Part shown: piece by piece, positions 1-10,909 of the stretch
Numbering within the stretch: position 1 is the first letter of the stretch
Layout of the letters: each line of letters starts with the position of its first letter
Origin: Psilocybe azurescens
Lineage: Eukaryota > Basidiomycota > Agaricomycetes > Agaricales > Agrocybaceae
Length of the DNA: 30,400 bases
Direction: 5' to 3'
NCBI GenBank assembly: GCA_023853785.1
Contig: JAJIRX010000191.1
Location: 1-30,400, forward strand
Position numbers and translations under genes: made by a program
Notes under the pieces: generated by a model
What the model saw: the letters and a program-made list of their open reading frames with translations, nothing else
Databases searched by the model: none
What the model was told of the DNA's origin: nothing

Positions 1-380
1 TCCGCGGATAAGCCTGTGAAGGAAGGTTGTACTTGTACTTGTAACACTAGAGACAGCGGACTCCCGAGACTTTTCACCTCAGTTGCATTTATATTTTATT
101 GCTGTGACCCTTCCGAATGTATTTTCTTTTAGAAGAAATCGTCCACAGGCTTTAGCCCCTATCGAGCTTAATTGCTTCTACAAGCTCCCATGCGGCTGTG
201 TCATCTGATCAGCGGTATTCTGTGAACACTGGTTTGTCTCCCATGTTCAGATTGATTTAGGGCAAGTGCGAATTTCTGACTGAATCCTGTGTTAATTAAA
301 ATTGCATAACTGAAGTAAGATTGTCGCGGACCAGATTTCCTTTCCCTCTCAGGTCCACCAACTCGTATCTCAGGTCTTAC
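1..380. other. Intergenic / 5' flank of the cyclase-family gene
   Basis: No coding signal was seen. The reading frame of the downstream gene extends upstream of its ATG at 381 but only from a TTG, so this stretch is read as promoter and 5' UTR. No clear TATA box or repeat stands out. Confidence 0.4.
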
Positions 381-2881
381 ATGACTCCCGACCGATTGAA
401 AGATATCGCATCACATATCGCACCGCTCCATAAACCAATGACCGAAATGCCCTTACCAACCTTTGACGAGCTGCCGCCGTTCAAGAACTTTCCGGGATGT
501 GCGTGGGGCGTGTGGGGTGCTGACGACCAATTAGGAACGGTGAATCTCTTGACGGAAGAGGTAGTTCAGAGTGCTGCGAGGGAAGAAATCAAGTTGAGTT
601 TAGTTTGTTCGACTTGCAGGCGCTTTTGTTGCGATTCTCTCTCTCTCTCTCGATAAAAATGACTTTCTGATGATAGTTTCTTCTAATAAAGATTGGGAAG
701 GACTGTATCTTTGAACTGGTGAGAAAAACTTCTGTTTCTATTATCGTTCGGTCGCTAGTTTGCGTTTTGCGTTTGGTAGATGGCGTGCTTCCGTGTAGAT
801 CGTTGCTGTTCGGTTCAAAGGACCCTTTGATCTGAGCTCACCCACAACCTTGCACCACCGCCAGTATATTCCGATGATGCGTTGTGGTCTGACTTATGTC
901 ATTCATTGCCGTGATACCCTTGGCTGCTGGGCCAATTTTGGGATTCAACCATGTGGCATGGCCGACAGGTTTGCGCGATGTCGAACTCTGGCCCACAGTG
1001 TCATTGATGGACCCACAAAGCTTTATTAATTAATTCTCGGTGCTTAACATGTGTATACTTACAGCTACTGATGCATTCATTCCGTAGGCCGATCAACTTT
1101 CCTGACAAGGTATAATCAATCAACCGGTAAACCTCAGAAGGCGGGGTGCCTGATGCATAGGCGCTCGTTCTACCTCACTGATACATGCTACTTTCTTGTG
1201 TCACAGCCTTTGTTCAACCGTAAAACTCCCGAAATCAAGATGATCATTAAGCGCGAAGGGGAATGCCCAGAGATGATGAGATTCATATCGTAAGTGTAAC
1301 CATTCCTATTTTTATTTCGTCAACATCCCATCAGGAACTTATTTTGTTGCATTGCTAACTTGACTGTACGTTTTTCTTTGTACTTAATTTGTACTTGTGC
1401 ACCGCTGGCCGCTCAGAACTCCCAATCCGGATCTCAGTGGGATGGCATGAGGCATTATGGAATCATTGAACATGGCGTTTTCTACAACAAGTACGTTTGA
1501 AAGATTTTGGATTATGAATACGTTTTTACGTCAGGACTACTCACCGACATCTCCCTTCCTTCCTCTCCGGCGTACTTGGCGCGATCCAGTACGGATGCTA
1601 AATCTATGCCTGCTGGTATTATCCCCATTTCAAACCCGAACGAGATTGATCCGGCACTCTCTAGGATTGGGATGCAAAGTAAGTCTTGACATATTGATCG
1701 TATCTCGTGTAACTCTATTCCACCTCCATACACGCGTTAAATGGCGTAGATATGCCAAAGTTAAAAGTGGTTTTATAGACTGGGCGACCCATGGAATATG
1801 TGGACGCGGTGTTCTCCTCGATCTCGTCAAGTACTATCATACCATAAACGAAGGGAAGCTTCCTTACGATCCATGGACCACTCACCCCATCTCTGTCTCC
1901 GAGTTGGAGGCCGTGGCAAAGCACCAGGGCGTCGAATTCCGTCAAGGGGATATCTTGCTGCTGCGTGTGGGATTCATCCAGAAATACTATAGCGTGTCGA
2001 CGGCGGACAAGCATGCCCTATCCACACGACCAGAGACATTGTAGGTTGTCGCCGATGGATCTGGAATATAGAAAATGATTCTGACCGGAACTTTTCTCAG
2101 TGCGGGAATCGAGCAATCCACGGAAATGAAACGGTTCTTGTGGTATGGAGTGTACATTAAACTTTGATAAACCGTGTTGACTTGTGCTGCTTGATAGGAA
2201 TAACCACTTCGCCGCTATCGCCTCAGATCAGCCCGCCTTGGAGGTGAATTCTTCAGGCTGTTGTTAAGTTCCCGAATGTCAAGGTGGCTGACAGGGACTC
2301 CTTGATGCTAGAGCTGGCCTGCTCCTCCCGGGACATTATTGCATCAGGTAAGACACCCTTCGAACAATTTCTTGTCACATCCTCATGAATTCTTTTAAAT
2401 GGCGCCCATGTGCGCTTAGACTATTCTTGGGTATGTTCTCCTTGGTGACGATTTACAGTATAGCCACTAAACCCGCGATCGTATCATCTCTATACTAGGC
2501 TCTGGGGAATGCCTCTCGGTATGTGCCTTATTCTCGTTCCTGCGTTACAGGAGACATAGCTGACTTGCTTTTTTCATTCAGGAGAATTTTTCGACCTTGA
2601 AAAGTTATCCCAAACTTGCGCTGAGATAGGCAGATATACCTTCTTCTTCTCGTCATGGCCGTTAAACATGTGCGTGATTTTTTGGACCTCTAATAATATC
2701 AACTGCTAATGAGTATGTATGCTACCTTTTGCTCGGGCGATTGATCGTGTTCGTGATTTCGCCAATCGTCCAGAATTGGAGGATGCGCCAGCCCGCCGAA
2801 CGCGGCGGTGAGAAGCTACGCTCCTCATCAGAAAACGCACCAAATTCTGATCTTCTCTCATTTTTATAGGCTTATTTTTGA
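381..2881 (+). CDS. Cyclase family protein (kynurenine formamidase-like, PF04199 type), 15 exons
   Basis: Fungal member of the metal-dependent cyclase/formamidase family; the substrate of this fungal branch is not known to me. Exons: 381-592, 692-718, 1088-1109, 1207-1289, 1417-1490, 1590-1678, 1779-2040, 2101-2142, 2198-2243, 2312-2347, 2420-2430, 2499-2518, 2582-2669, 2774-2807, 2870-2881. All junctions are GT-AG and phases agree, giving about 351 residues. Recognisable blocks are SQSGSQWDG (about 116-124), WATHGICGRGVLLDL (about 169-183), FRQGDILLLRVGF (about 219-231), GRYTFFFSSWPLN and the C-terminal GGCASPPNAAAYF. No signal peptide is visible, so it is probably cytosolic. Exon 4 is 83 bases where 81 is needed: GGGG at 1258-1261 and CCC at 1266-1268 each look one base too long, and removing both restores a normal RDDEIH block. 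Intron 2 (719-1087, 369 bases) is several times longer than its neighbours. I take it as one real gene with sequence errors; recent decay is the alternative. Confidence 0.85.
635..651. repeat. CT dinucleotide microsatellite in intron 1 of the cyclase gene
   Basis: A short CT run of about eight units lies inside the first intron of the cyclase-family gene. It has no coding role. Confidence 0.7.
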
Positions 2882-3246
2882 AATACCATATACCGGGTCC
2901 CACTGACATACCTTATACACGTCGCGATATAACGGCTGCCAAATGCAGTAGTTAGTGATCGTCGGGGGTTTGCAGGGGCTTGTTGAGGTTTTTGGAGTTT
3001 CCCGTCAGCGAAAAGGACTTTAATTCAATTTGATAGTCGTTTATAAGGAAGAAAACTTTTATTCTGAGTCATAACTGTGAAATATCATTGTTCAACATCG
3101 TTTACGTCGTGGTCCAACGGACGCGCCAAACATTCACAGGCCGGGCACGTGATGCGACTTGTTGTTCGAATCCCGAATGTCAGCCCGGAAATCATGTTCT
3201 CCTTGGTCTTATACTCATCTATCTCAGCGGGAATCCGATTATCACG
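2882..3246. other. Intergenic region with the shugoshin promoter
   Basis: 365 bases between the stop of the cyclase gene and the ATG of shugoshin, transcribed in the same direction. No gene was seen. It holds an E2F/MBF-like site (separate entry) and a CACGTG at 3146-3151. Confidence 0.5.
3121..3130 (+). promoter_or_regulatory. Candidate E2F/MBF-type cell-cycle site upstream of shugoshin
   Basis: ACGCGCCAAA on the + strand reads TTTGGCGCGT on the other. It fits the E2F consensus and contains the ACGCG core bound by fungal MBF. It lies about 117 bases before the shugoshin ATG, a sensible place for a mitotic/meiotic gene. Binding is inferred from sequence only. Confidence 0.35.
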
Positions 3247-5380
3247 ATGAGCAGGAGGGAGTCGCGCTCGTCGCTGGGCGCAAGACAGAACGACGCGCTG
3301 GTGGAATTTGAGAACTGTAAGTTTTCTGCTCGTTCCGCTGGTGGAAACACGAGTTTTGATTCCGTGGTGGCATTTTTTCCAGTCAAGAAGAAGTTTCTGC
3401 TGGCCAATAAACATATAACTAAGTACATATCACATATGTTATATGATGAGCTTAGAACTGAAGAATTCTGGCTGTGTAGGCTTAATTCAACACTAAGTGT
3501 TCGTATCGAAGAGCTGAACGCTCAAATATCCATGCTCTACGTCGAAAACCTTCGGTTGCGGGCATCCGAGATCGCGCTGACGACTCAGCTCAAGAAGGAA
3601 CGTGAAAAGTCACAGAAAGTTATAGCTGATGCAGAGACTGCGGTGAGTCCTGTCAGTGCCCATGCCACCTCTTCTGATAAGTGATTGTCTGCCTCGCAGA
3701 CCCAAAACCTGCCAAACACCTAATATATCTCCGAGAGACCCACAACATTAGCACTGTTTCCACTGAACCGCCTACACCGTCCTCTCCGCGTGCTCGACGT
3801 CCAGCACTCGATATCAGCACAAGTCCGACATCTCAATTGAACCGTATCTCGCGACCACCCAATGTGCCTGGAATCTACGAAGAAGACGAACCATCAGGAT
3901 CTTCAGACGAAGTAGAGAAACAAGTAACACCCCTAGAAAGAAGTCTAAATCGAAACCAAGGCTATCGACATCAAAACTGCCCCTGCCGACCCGTGGACCC
4001 TCACCCACGCCAACAATAACAACAACAATAGCGAACGAGGCGATAGCATCATCGAAACCTAGGAAAACTATTCGCAGGCAGAGTGGCTTGTTGAGTGTGA
4101 ACACCGAGGCTCTGTCTGTACCTCGGTCAGGAAGCCCCGCGTTTGGGTCCCCGATTCGACTGGAGGCTGGCCGAGCTGAGGAGGCCGAAGAGTTCGCCGC
4201 GGTGCATGGCGAACTGGAGGTGACGATTACCACCGCTGGGGATGTTTTGGCGAAAAGAGAGAAACGGAAAGGTAAGGCGAAGGAAGAAGTGGAAGCAGAA
4301 ATCGTGTGGAAGTCGAGAGACAAGAAAAGACTGCGAGAAGAGGTAGATTCCACGGATATTCTAAAGCCAAAGGTGAAGGATACTACTGTCCCCCGAACTG
4401 TATTACAACCAATTGACAGCAACGGTGCGCATTTTGGACCCCTTTCCACAAAGTTTGCGAGCTGAAACTATTTTATATGCAGTGTATGAACAGGCGGATT
4501 CAGATGGGAAAGCGTTCCTACGACCTGGATCTCCAGACGGTGGATCTGCACCAACGTCGCGTGGGTCTACTAGTCCAGCGCCGACCGGATCCTCGGAACT
4601 AGAAGGCGCACAGAGCATGACCGGAAATCGGGAACGGAGGACACGGAAGAGTGTCAATTATGCTGAACCCAAGCTGAATACGTGCGTCCTATTTATAGCC
4701 CTTGTGGGCATAGTTGTCATCACAGCCTGACGTGGACCCACCACACAATTAGGAAAATGCGCAAACCAGACACGGTACCGGGTGCCTCTGAGCCAGCCGC
4801 ACGCAAAAAGCGGTCGTCCGCGGCGGCGGTCATGACCGGCAACTCGTACAAGCCTCCATCGTCGTCTTCGTCTGCGGGCAACGATGCTGATGCGGATACC
4901 AATAATGATAATTATAATAATGAAGATGGGATGGGCACCTCAGCTGGTGTACCACCTCCTTTGCCTGTTCCTCTGCCACTGAGAGGCACGAACGGCAACT
5001 ACATCAATCCCGAACTTTTCCCGCTCCCTCCATCTCGTCCTGGCTCTGCAGCAGCGATGTACTCTCCAGGCCCACCAACACGAACCACGGGGTCAACGAC
5101 GTCCGGGTCATCTATCGCGTCCTCGACGTCTACATCATCGTCGAATGCCGCCGGCACGATGGTGAAGAAGAAGAAGTCGCGGCCGCGGATCGCGCTCAGC
5201 GACGACGAGAGCGATGGCGCGGAGGCCGATGAAGAGTATACGGGCGGGGGCACGGGGACGAAGGGTACGGGCGCATGGGTGAATGTGGAAGGGCGGCGGA
5301 AAGCTCTTCCGAAGAGGAGCGCAGCCACAGCAGCAGTGGCTGCCTTGGAGGATATCAGGCGGCATAGCATGGTCATTTGA
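3247..5380 (+). CDS. SGO1: Shugoshin (centromeric cohesion protector), six exons
   Basis: Shugoshin recruits PP2A to centromeres and protects cohesin from removal. Exons: 3247-3316, 3383-3422, 3480-3642, 3700-4424, 4483-4681, 4753-5380; about 608 residues. The N-terminal conserved coiled coil (about residues 24-95) contains KKKFLLANKHITKLNSTL and then a leucine-rich heptad region (RIEELNAQISMLYVENLRL). The C-terminal shugoshin motif (RKSVNYAEPKLNTKMRKP, near residue 400) spans the exon 5/6 junction, which supports that splice. Beyond it lies a roughly 200-residue Ser/Gly/Pro-rich tail ending in EDIRRHSMVI. Two single-base losses break exon 4: near 3711 (CTG-CC, one G short, restoring TQNLAKHL) and near 3922 (AA, one A short, restoring KQSNTPRKKS). 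The termini and both hallmark domains are intact, so I treat the breaks as sequence errors. Confidence 0.9.
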
Positions 5381-6286
5381 ATGTGGCTGAATTGATGGCT
5401 TTGTCGCGTATCCGCATCCGCATCCCTGCCTCATGGGTGATCCATCATCCATTCATTGCTTTTGGGTTCACGAATCTCTGTTTATCTTGATTGATTGATA
5501 ACCATCGCGCTCGCTATATAGACTTCTCAAGAAACACCAAAAACGTTTGTATCATTAATGACGAAGATATTCACATCCATGGCCTCGACAACTCATGCCC
5601 TTGCCTATGACCATACCCCTCGAACTCAACAATATCACGAACACTCTCTTTTACGATGATGATTCCCACTTCACGATTCTTGCATAATGCACATAACTCT
5701 TACTTTTCACTTATTCATTCATTCATCCTTCCTTCCTTCCTTCTTTCTTGGATCTTTGCATATAATAATATCCTTGCTCCGACTGCCTCCATCTTGATTA
5801 TTGCATTATTTTTCTCTCGCCCAGCCCAGCCCAGTCCTAATTCTCATTATGTCTTATTTTTCTCTCCATTTTCTCTCTTCTCTGCGAACGAACTGGGCAC
5901 GCCGTCATGGTTTTTAGTTTATTATATTCAATGTCCGTTAAAAGTCAAGTGGAATTGGAGGAACCACGAATTGTATTTTATACATTTTTTTCTTGAAAAG
6001 TTTGAACAATTGATAAATTTCCTTTCCTTCATATGGTTGTCATGTCATGACAACGTGAAGCCTCGAATATAAAGCGTGTACAGGAACAGCTGTTACTACG
6101 TATTTGTTGTAAACAACGACTAAAAAAGCAGGTTACAGCTGCACGACGACCATATAACTACAACATCAGCTTCACTCATAACCAACGACATATATACAGC
6201 AAAATCATGAGCCACGCCATGCCCACCTCTCCAAAAGGTATCGATAAGAAAACACGGTGCAATGGCAACACAAAGAGAAGAACAGA
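5381..6286. other. Convergent intergenic region (3' flanks of two genes)
   Basis: 906 bases between the ends of two convergent genes. It is AT-rich with pyrimidine runs (repeated CCTT near 5728-5743, repeated CCCAG near 5821-5835). A 138-codon open frame at 5656-6072 is low complexity and rich in Phe, Ser and Leu; it is most likely chance. Confidence 0.45.
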
Positions 6287-8777
6287 TCAAGGACTCGAAT
6301 CCGGCTCCAAGTTGCCATCGTCCTCGACATCATCCGCATACGGATCACGGATCCACCCCGAATACGCAAGCTCAACATCCTGCTCGAGGAGCCTGTCGAC
6401 GTCGTACACGCTCTTCGAGACGCTCGTCGCGAACTGCGAGTTGTACGCAAATGGGTTGGAGCTGGGGGTAGCCTGGGGCAGTTGGTAGTGACGTGGCTGT
6501 TGTTCAGAGGGTGATTTGGACCTTGCCTCCTTGGAGGACGAGGACTTGGATTTGGGGTTGGACGGCGGGGCGTAGATGCTCTCCCAGCTGTCTTTGGTGA
6601 TCTGGCTGAGGTTGTGTGAAGGCTGGCTTTCCTGCACGCCTACTTCGGTGTTGCCACCGCCACCACCGACGCGGCCAATCGCGCTCGTGCCAATGCTCGT
6701 GCCTGCGAACGGACCTCGCTGCTGTGTAGACGTAACCTGCGGCCTGAAAGAGAACCCGACGCTCTTTTCATTGTCGTCATTGTCGTCGCCCTCGTCTTCA
6801 GAATCCGAGCCAGCGAGAGAGGAGAGGGACTTGGCAGGCGACATGGCGTCTACCGGGATGAGACTCGGGTCGTCGTATGGCATTGGTGTTGGTTCCGGGT
6901 ATGGATCGAACGAAGGTGAGTGAGGATCTTGTGCTCCACCTGAGAGGTCGTGGAAGTTGGCATGTACGGAGTCATCCTCCACCTCCTTCGCTACCGCCTC
7001 CTCCTCGAGCTCGTCTTCCACCATAGGTATCACTTCGGCCTCAGGGAAGAGGAACAGCGTAACAGGAGAAACTATCCGGTGCTGCTGCACATAGCTATCA
7101 GCAACCTGTTGCGCTTCCTCAGCATCCGCAAGGGGGGTCTTCTCTTTGGTTGTGTCCTTGCCTTTACCCTTGTCCTTGCTTAGAGGTTTGGCGACGGCGG
7201 CGGCGGGGAATTTCTTTTTACCCTTCTTCGCGCTGGCCAGGAGATCGACGAGGGTAGGCACAGCGGCTTTCTTGGGGCTGCTGGAGGGTAGGAGGCTGAG
7301 AGGACTGGAGGTTGGCGCAGCAGCAGCAGCTGGAGCCGCAATGCGGTGCATGTTCGTTGGGGTTCTTGGGCTTCGATTCATATAACCAATGAAGCCAGTG
7401 GATGTCTGTTGTGGTGGGGGCGGAGGCGTGAAAGGTGAATCAAGGAATCCTGATAGAGTACGAGCTCTCTTCAAAGCTCGTTGTTCGTTATTGTGGGGTG
7501 TAGTGGGAGAAGCGAGTATACGCTTATTGTTGGTGTTGAAAAACTATCATCCTCGCCAATGAGGTTTCGCGTCGGAGTAGAAGGGGCGGGTATCGCAGGG
7601 AGAGAAGCAGACGCCTCAAGTGGTTGACTCGGGCTTGGATTGTGACGTCCGTAGGTTTTCGTCACTCGTGGAGAAGAGAGTTGTCGTTGTTGTTGTTGGG
7701 AGGTTTCAGGGACGATGGATATCTCAGAAGAAGAAAGTTGCGCAATGTGAGGTATCGGGTCTGGTTTTCTGGGTTCGTTGGAGGAGGGTCTCGCGGCGTG
7801 TTTAGGTGTGGATGTCAGAAGTTGCGATGATGGGAATGAGGGTGGGATAAAAGACTGGTAGGTTAAGCATGAATGAGTAAACAGAGAATGGAATGAAGAA
7901 TGACTAGATGACACGTACATGCTCTGGAAGGTCTGCTATATGTTTGTTGTGCGCACCTTTGCCGGGCTTGGAGAAGGCGCTGTCGGATGGTTTCTCGGGT
8001 GGTACTCTTGCTTTACCAGACCCCGACCCAGACGGTTTGCCTACAGCAGTTTTCTGGGTACGCTTGACGACAGAGAATCCGAACGGAGTAGAACTCTTCA
8101 AGGGGTCGACAGAAACTGAAACGGAAGAGACTTTGGAACCTGAGACAGCAGCAGTCGTCCGACTGTGGCCTTTGAGAGCGGGGGCGTCTTGCAGGCTTTC
8201 TTGAAGACTAGAATCCTTGCTTGGAGCCTCCACTGTCTTTTCCAATTCTCCACCTTGTCCTTCACCCTTCGTTCTGCCTCGTATTTCCTCTCCCATTCTT
8301 TCCACTCCGTCTCGGTCTTCGCGTTGATCCATCCCAGTCCAGGTCCTTTGAGTTCTTCAGGAGGTGAGAGGTCTGTCCTCACACCACTCCATCGACCGTT
8401 GAGACCGCTTGTGGATTTCAGGCGCAGAAGTTGCGTCAAAAGATGTATTTGCCATCTGCAGGGTTACCGTCCGCTTTGACCAATGCTTCGCGTACGAGTT
8501 CGCGAAGTGCGGTAACGCGTTCGTCAAACGCGGTGCCATCTGAATTCTGGTCGACATGCGGTAGAAATCGAGGTTCCTCTCGCGCCATCCTCGCTAGGGC
8601 CTCGTGCTTCTTCGCAAGCCTTTCCATATAGGATAGACCATTGGGTCCTTTGTTACTCGACGATCCTGAAGCAAGAGATGGCGCGAATGGTATATCTCCT
8701 TCCAACGGGAAAATTACAGGCATAAAGCCTGCATCTTGTGCCATTCCTTGCGCTTTGGTAGGTGGTTTTAGAGACAT
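6287..8777 (-). CDS. Conserved-looking uncharacterised protein, mostly disordered, two exons
   Basis: I do not recognise this protein. Exons on the - strand: 8777-7919 and 7854-6287, with a 64-base GT-AG intron; about 809 residues. The N-terminal about 190 residues look folded and coding-rich (blocks LSYMERLAKKHEALARMA, LRELVREALVKADGNPADG, GRWSGVRTDLSPPEELKGPG, GLGWINAKTETEWKEWERKY). The rest is Ser/Pro/Lys-rich and disordered, with RALKRARTLSGFLDSPF, a basic GKKKF...KDKGKGK stretch that could be a nuclear signal, acidic clusters, and a C-terminal SVYDVDRLLEQDVELAYSGW block. Three single-base losses are inferred: AAAA at 8438-8441, the single G near 8233, and AAAAA at 7539-7543 (+ strand bases). 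Each repair continues an obvious coding frame. Total length is divisible by three only after the repairs. Nuclear location is a guess from composition. Confidence 0.75.
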
Positions 8778-9541
8778 GTTTCGTTCTTGAGAGCTTTCCG
8801 TCCGTTTGTTTCCGATGAAAAGAGTGATTACTCGCAATGATATAGCTTATAGAAATATTTCGTTACAGTTCATGCCAGAGGGGGAGAGAAAAGAGGAATG
8901 AAGAGGATAAATCTCAAGAAACGTAGGTCGCGGTACCAAACAAGTTGAACATTGAATTTGGTTCACGGTTATAGGTGGTGTGACGATCCGGTTTGTTCTC
9001 ACATCCTCGATTATCTTTTCCTTTATCTTATCTTTTCATTTTGACTGCACTTCGTTCCGTCAATCGATACACAAGCTCCATCTCCACCACCCTCTATTCC
9101 TATCCATATTATTCTTTATACTTGAAACCCTTCTTCTTCAAGTCCATATGATCCTTCATTTATACCCTTTTGTTTCGGACCCTTTTACTTAGTTCTAGAA
9201 CCCTCCTTCACAGTATAAGTTGTAGCTACAGAAAAGTAGTGAACAACGAAAACTCACACCTGTCTTTCGAGTGCTTAAACTTGATTCTATATATCTTTCC
9301 GTGTGCCAGGACGAATCTACCGCCACTCTCGTAGTCACTCCAGTCATTCCAGTCACAATAGAGTCATGATTACACGGTCACGTGATTATTCGACAAAGTT
9401 CAAGCAAAGTTCCAACTTTTTGTACACTTTATTGTCACTCAATTGTCACTTCAGCGTCAACTACGAGGTTGCTAGTCCCTGATATTAATGTTGTCTCGAA
9501 TCTTCAAGCCACATATGGTACCTTCGTTTTTGGGCCCTGAT
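8778..9541. other. Intergenic / promoter of the - strand uncharacterised gene
   Basis: No convincing gene. The stretch at 8990-9190 is pyrimidine-rich. A CACGTG motif sits at 9379-9384. The first about 300 bases should hold the promoter and 5' UTR of the - strand gene that starts at 8777. Confidence 0.4.
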
Positions 9542-10009
9542 CTAGATTTTAAACATCGCACTCATGGCAGAGATGAGTTTCACTTCGGAATCATTTCGGC
9601 CATTATCCCATAGCTTGCCAGATAGAAAGTTTAGTGTTTTGGATGTTTGGAGCTCTTTATCTCTATTATGAGGCTGAATATGAAAGGCGTCTACAAAAGG
9701 TGTTTTATTTTTATTCTTGTCTCCTCCGAGGTCGTACGTAGAGTAGATCGATTCAAACAATCCATGGCCGAGTCGCACGTCATGTTCCTCGAACCTTTTC
9801 CAGAATCTTCGACTTTTTCTCTGACTGGGAGTACGTATTTCCATCATTTGAGTGAAATTCACTATACATGAAAGCTTGAGTAAACTCTCCTGTCCGTGGG
9901 CGACACAGTTGAGTAAATTTTGCCAACGTGGCAGTAAATTCTCGTAAATATTGAATACTCGTGTGATTCTTGCTACTGGGTCAAAGCTTTCTATTATCAA
10001 AGGAATCAA
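9542..10009 (-). CDS. Doubtful open frame, 155 codons
   Basis: A single uninterrupted frame of 155 codons. Its translation is charged and not low complexity (for example RKSRRFWKRFEEHDVRLG), but it matches nothing I know, has no flanking introns I can trust, and lies in AT-rich DNA. A shorter open frame runs on the + strand over the same bases (9647-9871). It could be a fragment of an old mobile element or chance. Confidence 0.15.
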   Translation of the reverse strand: MIPLIIESFDPVARITRVFNIYENLLPRWQNLLNCVAHGQESLLKLSCIVNFTQMMEIRTPSQRKSRRFWKRFEEHDVRLGHGLFESIYSTYDLGGDKNKNKTPFVDAFHIQPHNRDKELQTSKTLNFLSGKLWDNGRNDSEVKLISAMSAMFKI

Positions 10010-10411
10010 TTGAAGCGTGAAAATCTCGAAAAATGTACGAAAAAAACTTCAAAGCTTTAGTTTTCTAGGCGCCGAATTCGTCCAATGCGAGTAGTTAGAT
10101 AGACTTGTCTGTTACATGAATATCTTTTAAGCGGAACAGGGTGAAATGAAGAGAAAAAAAGCCAGGCAGGACACTAACATTAGAAATAAATGGGGAAATC
10201 AAATCGTCTATGTCTATGATGAGAAGAAACGGCACAAACTACGTCTTCGTACTATGTCCAATGCCAAAAAATTGCTCGGAGACTCATCAATACTCTCGTG
10301 ATCAATCGATGTGTGGCGATAAAAGCCCAAAATATGACAATCTCGCACTACAGTGTCCTTGTCGATGCCCTTCACATGCTCTCCTATTCCTTATAATTTC
10401 TGTCTACATTA

Positions 10412-10909
10412 TCAACTAGCCACCGCATGAATTTTACTAAAAGGTGAATGTCAGTTTGTTTCAAGCTGGCAAATGATGAATACTTACTTGTAAAATGTGG
10501 CAATATTGATGCCTGCGCCGACTTTAAAGGCCAGTTGTTGGCATCTCTCGTATGCCATAGGCGTAGATGGTGGGGCAGAGGGGGCCATGCAATGGAAATT
10601 GACCCCGTCGGCAGATATTAGCACGGTTTCGACTGCTTGTCCCTGAGTCATCACAAGGATTTTGGTTTTTTTACTTGGACCTGCCTTGGGAGCCTTTACT
10701 TTATTAGGCTCTGATCCCAGAGTGCCGCGCTTTGCTCCAGTACCTCCACGCCGTGTCTTGCGTCCTTGCGTCTGGATGTTCCCGGCCGAGCACTTACTCC
10801 TACTCATTGAACGACACCCATTATTACTTTTCAATCATGAGAAGAGAATAAACAGTGTGCATACCTTGCGCCAATGCCTTGAGCTCCGACGCTTGTCTCA
10901 CCCACGCTT
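10412..10909 (-). CDS. 3' exons of an unrecognised - strand gene
   Basis: I do not recognise the product. Three - strand exons fit together: 10909-10865 (reads EAWVRQASELKALAQ), about 10764-10488, and 10436-10412 with the stop. The last intron (10487-10437, 51 bases) has a textbook GTAAGTA donor and TTTTAG acceptor; the first has a GTATGC donor and a less certain acceptor near 10765. The middle exon encodes a basic stretch (GRKTRRGGTGAKRG) followed by KTKILVMTQGQAVETVLISADG; the joined end reads ATFYNKIHAVAS. The 5' part must lie above 10910, but I could not assemble it: coding-like fragments at 11.0-12.1 kb do not join in frame. It may be a real gene with further sequence errors, or a decayed one. 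Confidence 0.35.

Noticed and set aside
381..2881. Cyclase gene as a pseudogene
   Set aside because: Fifteen exons have intact splice sites and motifs; the only defect is a pair of one-base homopolymer gains, a pattern shared by unrelated neighbours.
3113..3172. tRNA-like A box (TGGTCCAACGG) and B box (TGTTCGAATCC) at near-tRNA spacing
   Set aside because: Neither the acceptor stem nor the T stem pairs when folded by hand. The region is better explained as promoter DNA of shugoshin.
5656..6072. 138-codon + strand open frame
   Set aside because: Low-complexity Phe/Ser/Leu translation in an AT-rich convergent 3' region, without splice or domain support.
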